NCBI GenBank assembly: GCA_038373885.1 | Contig: JAWZYV010012400.1 | Coordinates: 62,001-126,000, forward strand | DNA length: 64,000 nucleotides | Source of the DNA: Cheiracanthium punctorium | Taxonomy: Eukaryota; Arthropoda; Arachnida; Araneae; Cheiracanthiidae | Reading direction: 5' to 3' | Shown: positions 57,856 through 64,000 of the stretch, one piece after another | Numbering within the stretch: position 1 is the first letter of the stretch | How the letters are laid out: the number at the start of each line of letters is the position of its first letter | Notes under the pieces: model-generated | The model's input: only the letters and a program-made list of their open reading frames with translations | Database searches by the model: none | Told to the model about the DNA's origin: nothing | Position numbers and translations under genes: made by a program

Positions 57856-59330
57856 GTTTTGTTAAACCGAACAAAATATTGTTTATCTAAATTTTCGTGG
57901 ACATTTTGTTGATCCAGCAAGTTGATCAGTTAAAATGGCATCTATCAAATTTTTGTTCAATGAACTAAATTGTGTTGAGTTCAAAAATTCATTTTTTCCC
58001 CGCAGATTTATAATTTTTTTACTTACTTACTACAATAATAAGCGTAAGTAATTACATAACTAATAGGGCTTTTTTTTTAACTTAGCATTATTCTTTAGAC
58101 TGATTCAGTAGATCTGATCTAGTGTAGTAATGTTAATCAAGCAAAAAAATTAACTTGTTGGAAAATTAAAAGTACAGACGACAATTATGAATGAACAAAT
58201 TTAGAGGTATTTTTTACCGTTTTACCAAGCAATGGATGATAAGTATAAATTAATGTGGCAAAAAAAATGACAGCTTACATCGTATAAATCTTAGGTGGTA
58301 AGAGTAGAATTATTGAAAATATTGATCAAATATAATTTTTCAAAGTTATGCATCATTTCTTTTCTTTTCAATAGGTTGGAGAAACATGCTTTAATACCAA
58401 GAAATGTCTCATTTTACTTGAAATGCATAAGGATGTATTCAAGTGACTCAAAGTTTTGAAAGTATTTTGGTGAAGCAGCAGAGAAAAAATAAAATCTGTG
58501 TATGAATATTCCTTTCTTTTTTAATAGATATGTTATAGGTGTTGAAAATCGAGGAATTTTCATGGTTTACGATGTAATTTAAAATAAATTTTTTAATCTC
58601 AGAAAATCATATAAAATAATATTTTACAAGAAAAAAATACACCGAAATATTTGAATAATATATTACATGTTCTTTTAATTTATCCTTAAAAGGTAGACAT
58701 AATTTTAAACTATTCAAATTAATGTGAAGTTTATTTACCATACACTTTTTCTACACCAAACATTTAGCTAAGATTACATAATAAAAGTTCACAAAAGAAT
58801 GCTGGTATTGTTCCATCACAAAATGTGATCTATTCAATAAAATTATTTTAATGCTAACCCGCTCTTAAAACAATATGATATGAAAAATATGATTTAAATT
58901 TTGTGCATGAAGTCTTAGGTTATTTTTCAAAATACTGAAGTAGTGTTATATAAATATATAAAGAAAACCTATCTCAAGATAAATCACAGAATAAAGTTGT
59001 TGAGCTTGATAAATCTACCCTTAATAGCATGCGTAATCTAAACCATGAATAGAGAATACTGTGCATTCTTTTTGAGGTACAAGCATTTAACATCTAACCA
59101 TATAGAAAACCTTCTAACTTTTATCATTAAAATCTTAAAGCGAAATACATATAACTCGATTGCTGCTCATGCCACCGAATATACGTCTAAATGTTTTAAA
59201 ATTAAAGTTGAAATTTTAAAATATCAAACTATGAACTTAATCCCAAAATGGTATTCAAACTTTCCTTTGATTACAAATCATTGAACTGAACTTGTTTGAA
59301 AAGTATCCCTACATTCTGTTTTAAGATCTC
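57856..59330. other. AT-rich intronic DNA, nothing recognised
   Basis: No supported feature. Confidence 0.45.
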
Positions 59331-60480
59331 AGGCGTGCGGTTCGAACACATTGCCTCGACCACGGAAATCGAAAACGGTTACCTCTAATTACAGCCAAAT
59401 TCATTCTGTACGACTGGACAGCTTCATCCGAGGGGCAGCGTGGTCTGCCACCCTAATTTTCTGCGCCACTTGGGAAGTTGCTTTCTCGGCCGCTCGGACA
59501 AGCCATCCGCGAAAGCTGTCTTGGGCAGCGTTTTAAAATAAACTTTCTCCGGCAAACGCGAAATGTCCCCTAAGCATCAAGTTTTACAATCCGACGACTT
59601 TTGGGCACGGGGCAGCATGACCCGTCGGAATCTTCGCGGAACCACCACTTTCACTTCCGACCCCCCCCCCCCCCCCTGAACGGCTGTCGGAATCGAAAAC
59701 GAAACCTCTTTTAATAACGTTCCGTATCTATTAATCAATTCATTTGCGTTCCTCGGCCCAGCCGCTCTCTTAAAACCCCCCAAAAATTTTAATTAGCGGG
59801 GCAACTTTTGCCAGGCAGAGAGAAGTCCTCCGCCATTTTTGCATGAACGCTCCACTGGAGAGGGAATGTCGGGAAGAGTAAAAGGAGGGCGGTTGGAGGG
59901 AGGGAGTCCGGCAAAAGCACGCTCGCGTGTGTGTATGTAGCCAGAGAAACCCAGTCGGCACACACACACATCAGTAGCACAGAGCTAGAGAGAGACGACT
60001 CCCTTTTGGAAAGTAATATTTGCTTTAATTTCTAGACCCACGGATTAATTTTCAATAATCTAGCAAAGAGAGAGAAAGACGCGCTGTTGTGGATTTTCTA
60101 ATTAAAATAGGATGTGAGGAAAATAAAAACGAGTTGAGTTGCAAATAATATTTAAAGAAAGACGGGAGGGAAAAAAAAAAAAAAAAAGTTGAAGGGAAGG
60201 AGAGGAAGAGGTGGCCGAAAAAAAATAATAATAAATAAATAATGGAAAGACGATGATGATAAGAAAAACAGGAGAGAAGCGGAGACGGTAAAAATTAAAT
60301 ATGGGAAATGAGTGGGGGGAGGGGAGGGGCGGGGGAGAGATAAATGGTCGGAGTTGAGGTGAGCGTAGAAGGAGGTGCTACGCGTTACAGTCATAAACAA
60401 AATCATTCTTCGTGTCGGAATGTCGTAATAAGTGTTCTTTCGAATAGGGAGAGGACAAATAACTGACTTGCGTCTCATTT
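59330..60480. promoter_or_regulatory. Largest GC-rich island in the window; candidate regulatory/promoter region
   Basis: About 700 bp (59330-60000) is GC-richer than anywhere except the Pax6 exon. It has CpG-containing segments, CCGCCATTTTT at 59830-59840 (YY1/Pho type), GGGCAACTTTTGCCAGGC, homeodomain-type TTAATTAGCGG (about 59789) and GGATTAA (about 60042, Otx/Bicoid type). On the minus strand the YY1 site is AAAAATGGCGGAGGAC, a good start context, but the frame closes after 14 codons. 60150-60360 is a purine-rich tract. It lies in the 5' direction of Pax6, so it could be a distal promoter or enhancer; this is inference. Confidence 0.4.
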
Positions 60481-61472
60481 AGAGCAAAAGTGGTGTGTCA
60501 ACTGATGGCTCTGAATAGATCGTGAAATAATGGCATTAATTGCATAGTTTTCTGATCACTAGGTGGGTTCAGTTAGGGAAGAAGACATTTCACAAGTAAT
60601 ATAATCAACAAATAAAACTATGAAACTTTAAATTTAGTTTTTGGCGGCTGCATTCAAATTAGATAACCAGAAAACGTTTTAAAAAATTTAATAAATCCGA
60701 TTTGACCAATGAATTATATTAAAAATAAAAAGAAGGGAAAAACGATTTGGATCAATTAGTATTATACGAAAATCTTTTGTTTTAAGATTTTAACACTGTG
60801 CTTACTTTAAAAAATATAGTATGCATTTTCTGATGAAAGACAGTTAAAAATCAAATACTTAGAGAAAAAACGTTATTTTTTCTCTCTCTTTTATTGACAG
60901 AATTTAAAACTTCTCAATGTGTATTCAGATACTGTTTTCTGATGTATACTTTATGCTTTAAGTTAGACAACTTTTAGAATAAATAAGCCAAACTAATGTT
61001 AAACACCTTCATAGTCGCACTAACAATGAGATTCTTATCTTTGTTAATCAAATTTGTACTCTGCTTGCATATCATGATTCATTAAATTTTAAAAACCCAA
61101 ATCTTGTTTTCTGAGCATGTGAAAATTAAATTCGATATTTACAGGTTTTGCTCAGAACATCCCATTTTAGAGTGCAAATTCGATTTACGAATATTACGCA
61201 ACATAATTTATATGCAATGCACGTTGGCCTACATTGCAATAACTTTGCCATCTTGAAGATTAAAATCTCTTTAAGTCAAATAGCTCATTGAAAATTTATC
61301 ATGAAATGCGATATTTAAATTGAAGTTTTAGGAGTTTTCTTAGCAAAAATTTGTTTTGTGTGAACAAAACTAGTCTTTTGAAACTAGTTAGTACTCGTGA
61401 AGTTTATACTAGAATGACAAATTGATTATTAGTTACTGCAAAATTCTCAGATAATCGATTCAGATTTGCTTC

Positions 61473-61503
<31 letters not shown>

Positions 61504-64000
61504 TCAAAGTGTTAATAAAATTTGGGAAGTTTTAAGAGTTTTATTTTTATGTAAATTTTAAAAAATCATATTTTTAGAAAATCACCAAATATGTGAACCA
61601 TTTTAAGATATTTAAGTTTTATTTTTGCCAACAAATTATATATTTAATGTAAACATACTATTCACTAAACATTTCAATCATATAAACTTATCACAGGCTA
61701 ATACCGTAGCAGTACGAACCAGAAACAATTACGTCACTGTGCCTCTGACTAAGAAACGATTACGATTCAAAGCTTAAATTGGAAGATGCAAAAATATTAA
61801 TAATTAAAATAGGAAAAAAATGAAGAATGAAGAAAACTACTCATCCCAGAAAAGAAGATGTATTAATTACTTAAATTAATATGCGCAAAGAAGATATCTC
61901 AAGAGGCCTGTTTCAATTTTTTTTTACCCTCCCATCTCTGCTGCTTTTCTTCAAAAGGAAGAAATTACTTCTACAGAACTTTCCAGTTATTTTTATTATT
62001 TTTTTCCCTTCTCTGTCTCTTCCCCATCCTTGGCTTCTTTTTTGCTGTTAATTCCATTTCGTTTTAATCTTTGGAGCGAGATGTCTTTTTAATACACACC
62101 GCTCAGCGAACAGAGACGGGTGGGGGGGGGGTGGGTGTCGAAAAAGCAAGCGTTCGTCTATCACTCCCCATACTGCCCCCCTACCACCAACCCATTTTTT
62201 TTTTTTTTTAATTCCAAGAGCTTCGCCTATTTAAACGTCATTTTTATAGCGTTCTAATCATACGCCCTCCCTAAATGAAGTTAAAACAGTGTAAAATCAC
62301 GAAATCGAGGTTTGGCTGTTATTAATATTTCGCAAATTTTGTTGCGTTAAAAGTTGCGAAATATTTTTCAGATTGAAGTTTTCTTGAAAAGATAATCTTG
62401 GAAGCATTCCAAGCAAGTATGCATATGGGGGGGGGGGGGGTTGTAGTTTTCTTTTTTTGTCAATCTTAAACAACATTGAAGAACAAATAACCACTAATTA
62501 TCAACAACTGCGATGACAACTTCATATATATTAAATCTGGAAATGATTCAGTTCTCGGCTTCAAGTTGATTTGTAAACGAATTAGAGCTTTCTTATACAT
62601 TACCGTTGTTCTCGATCATGTAATATTAAATAATTACAGAAAATATAGCCTTTACAATAAAAATCACTACTTTTGAGAGAGATACAAGGTTTGAAAAGTT
62701 TTAACTCAAGAGATTTGCTCAACAGATGCTCAGTGTAACATGAAATTTGTGCGTGGGCAACGCAGTCTTCAGATCATGAAATTATGATTAGATATTTCTT
62801 TTAAATGTAAATATTGTTAAAACCCATCCTCTAGAGCATGGAATTGCCCATATGCAGCCTTGCGTTGTCATATTCTAAGGAATTCGTTTAGCGGGATATT
62901 CACGTCGCATAGTTTGTAAATGGAGAAAAAATGCATGAACAAAAAAATATAAGATTTAAACTTACTAAAACTGGTCTTATTTTATTAAATGACGATAAAA
63001 TAATTACGTTTACTAACAGCGAAATATTCTCGCACTATATTACAGTAACAAATTTTCTATTAAATTGTCGAAAGATAGTCATCAAAATTATTTAGAAAAA
63101 ACTTAATATATTTTAAAATGAAAAGAAATATTTTTAACTGCAATTTATTAAAATATCAATGATTAATGAGCTATTATCTTCTAATAAACCAAGTTTAAGA
63201 ATAATGTAATGTAGCTTTTTTATTAGTCATGGTTGTTTTGTTTATTGACTTGATAACGTAATATCACTACCACTTCAATTTTAGACATAATTAATTTTTT
63301 ATTAATATTGCTACATGATTACGATGGTTAAAATTTTGCAGAGAAGAAAAAAAATGCTACTGAAAGAAATGACGATATATGTTACCAAGTTTTGAGCATT
63401 ATATAGCTATCATTATTTTTTTTAAATATGCATACTTTACCATATTTTAAATACTTCTAAAAAGTTTTCAAAAATCAAGTTGTTTCAACAAATGTTAGGA
63501 TTGTTTCTAACTGCTCTTTTATTCATTTATATGAACATATGACGAAGATTTTAATATTAATCACAATTTATTATGAATGGGGTACTAACACTATTTTCTC
63601 AGAAAAAAGGCAAACGTTTCGCTAAACATTTCATTAATCATTGTATTAGATATTATAAATTTCATATTGGAAACAAAATTTTGAAAAAGAATAAAAAATT
63701 AAGAGGCATATTTAATGTGAAAATTTTTCGTTTTTGGCGAATTAAATGTTCTATGTTTTCATTTATAGTTAATGAAAGCAAGAAAGAAAGACTTAAAAAA
63801 ATGTAGCTTTGGTACACTCTCAAAAATGAAATAAAATATATGACAATAAAAGTAACCAACTCAGGCATTCAAAAACTGGTGTTTAAAACGTTCGCTAGCC
63901 CCCTTAAGCGAAGCATGATAGAATAAAAATTAAACTTATTGTTTTTAAAATAAGGAGAGGGAAGGAAAGGTAAAACGGACAAAAAGGGGGGAAATGTGTA
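60480..64000. other. AT-rich DNA, nothing recognised
   Basis: T-run of 28 at 61473-61500. 61900-62260 is a pyrimidine-rich patch with G- and C-runs (about 62119-62131, 62401-62440 includes a long G-run). No gene or repeat with clear ends. Confidence 0.45.
61473..61500. repeat. Poly-T, 28 bases
   Basis: Longest homopolymer in the window. No element body was recognised next to it. Confidence 0.95.

Larger units (their letters stand above)
31004..64000 (-). other. Pax6: Upstream Pax6 intron / 5' region (boundary unknown)
   Basis: This is everything upstream, in gene direction, of the paired-domain exon. The phase-1 acceptor at 31004 demands at least one earlier coding exon supplying the start codon and the first base of a Gly codon. 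No short ATG exon with a matching phase-1 donor could be identified with confidence in 31-64 kb, so it may lie outside or be too short to recognise. 5' UTR exons could sit in the GC-rich islands near 36.3-36.9 and 59.3-60.0 kb; this is inference. Confidence 0.6.

Overview
The window is eukaryotic nuclear DNA, AT-rich and almost entirely non-coding. It lies inside one very large gene on the minus strand. Two exons of a Pax6-class (eyeless / twin-of-eyeless) transcription factor are readable. Exon 30657-31003 carries most of the paired domain. Exon 5008-5236 carries its last helix and the start of the linker. They join in frame across a 25.4 kb intron (5237-30656). The gene runs right to left: its start codon and promoter lie somewhere to the right of 31003, probably outside the window, and the linker end and homeodomain lie to the left of position 1. 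Arthropod-type paired-domain residues ([19 protein letters not shown]), huge introns and the types of mobile element suggest an arthropod with a large genome, plausibly an arachnid. The species cannot be fixed from the sequence.

Layout. 1-5007 is the intron downstream of the linker exon; it holds a 33-bp minisatellite, a 78-bp-arm foldback, a tRNA-derived SINE with a 12-bp target duplication, and a 49-bp inverted repeat. 5237-30656 is the intron splitting the paired box; it holds a second SINE, a 1.4-kb element with internal repeats, copies of a GAGACGAGAC-rich element, an unexplained 92-codon open frame (13897-14175, minus), a Tc1/mariner-superfamily relic with about 160-bp inverted ends and a broken transposase (23041-23912), and a MITE cluster that ends about 120 bp from the paired exon. 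31004-64000 is upstream intron or 5' region; it begins with a pogo-like element only about 70 bp from the exon and also carries a foldback MITE (32926-33143), a complete hAT-type MITE with perfect 8-bp target duplication (50336-50472), and others.

Between the repeats are islands of more balanced base composition (for example 14.5-14.9, 17.4-18.2, 21.6-22.4, 24.7-25.2, 26.6-26.9, 36.3-36.9, 39.6-39.9, 45.7-45.9, 57.2-57.7 and 59.3-60.0 kb). In introns of a developmental regulator these are natural candidates for enhancers or alternative promoters, but only comparison with related genomes or chromatin data would show it. No rRNA, intact tRNA, CRISPR array or other complete protein-coding gene was found. 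Most short open frames here are chance or repeat-derived.
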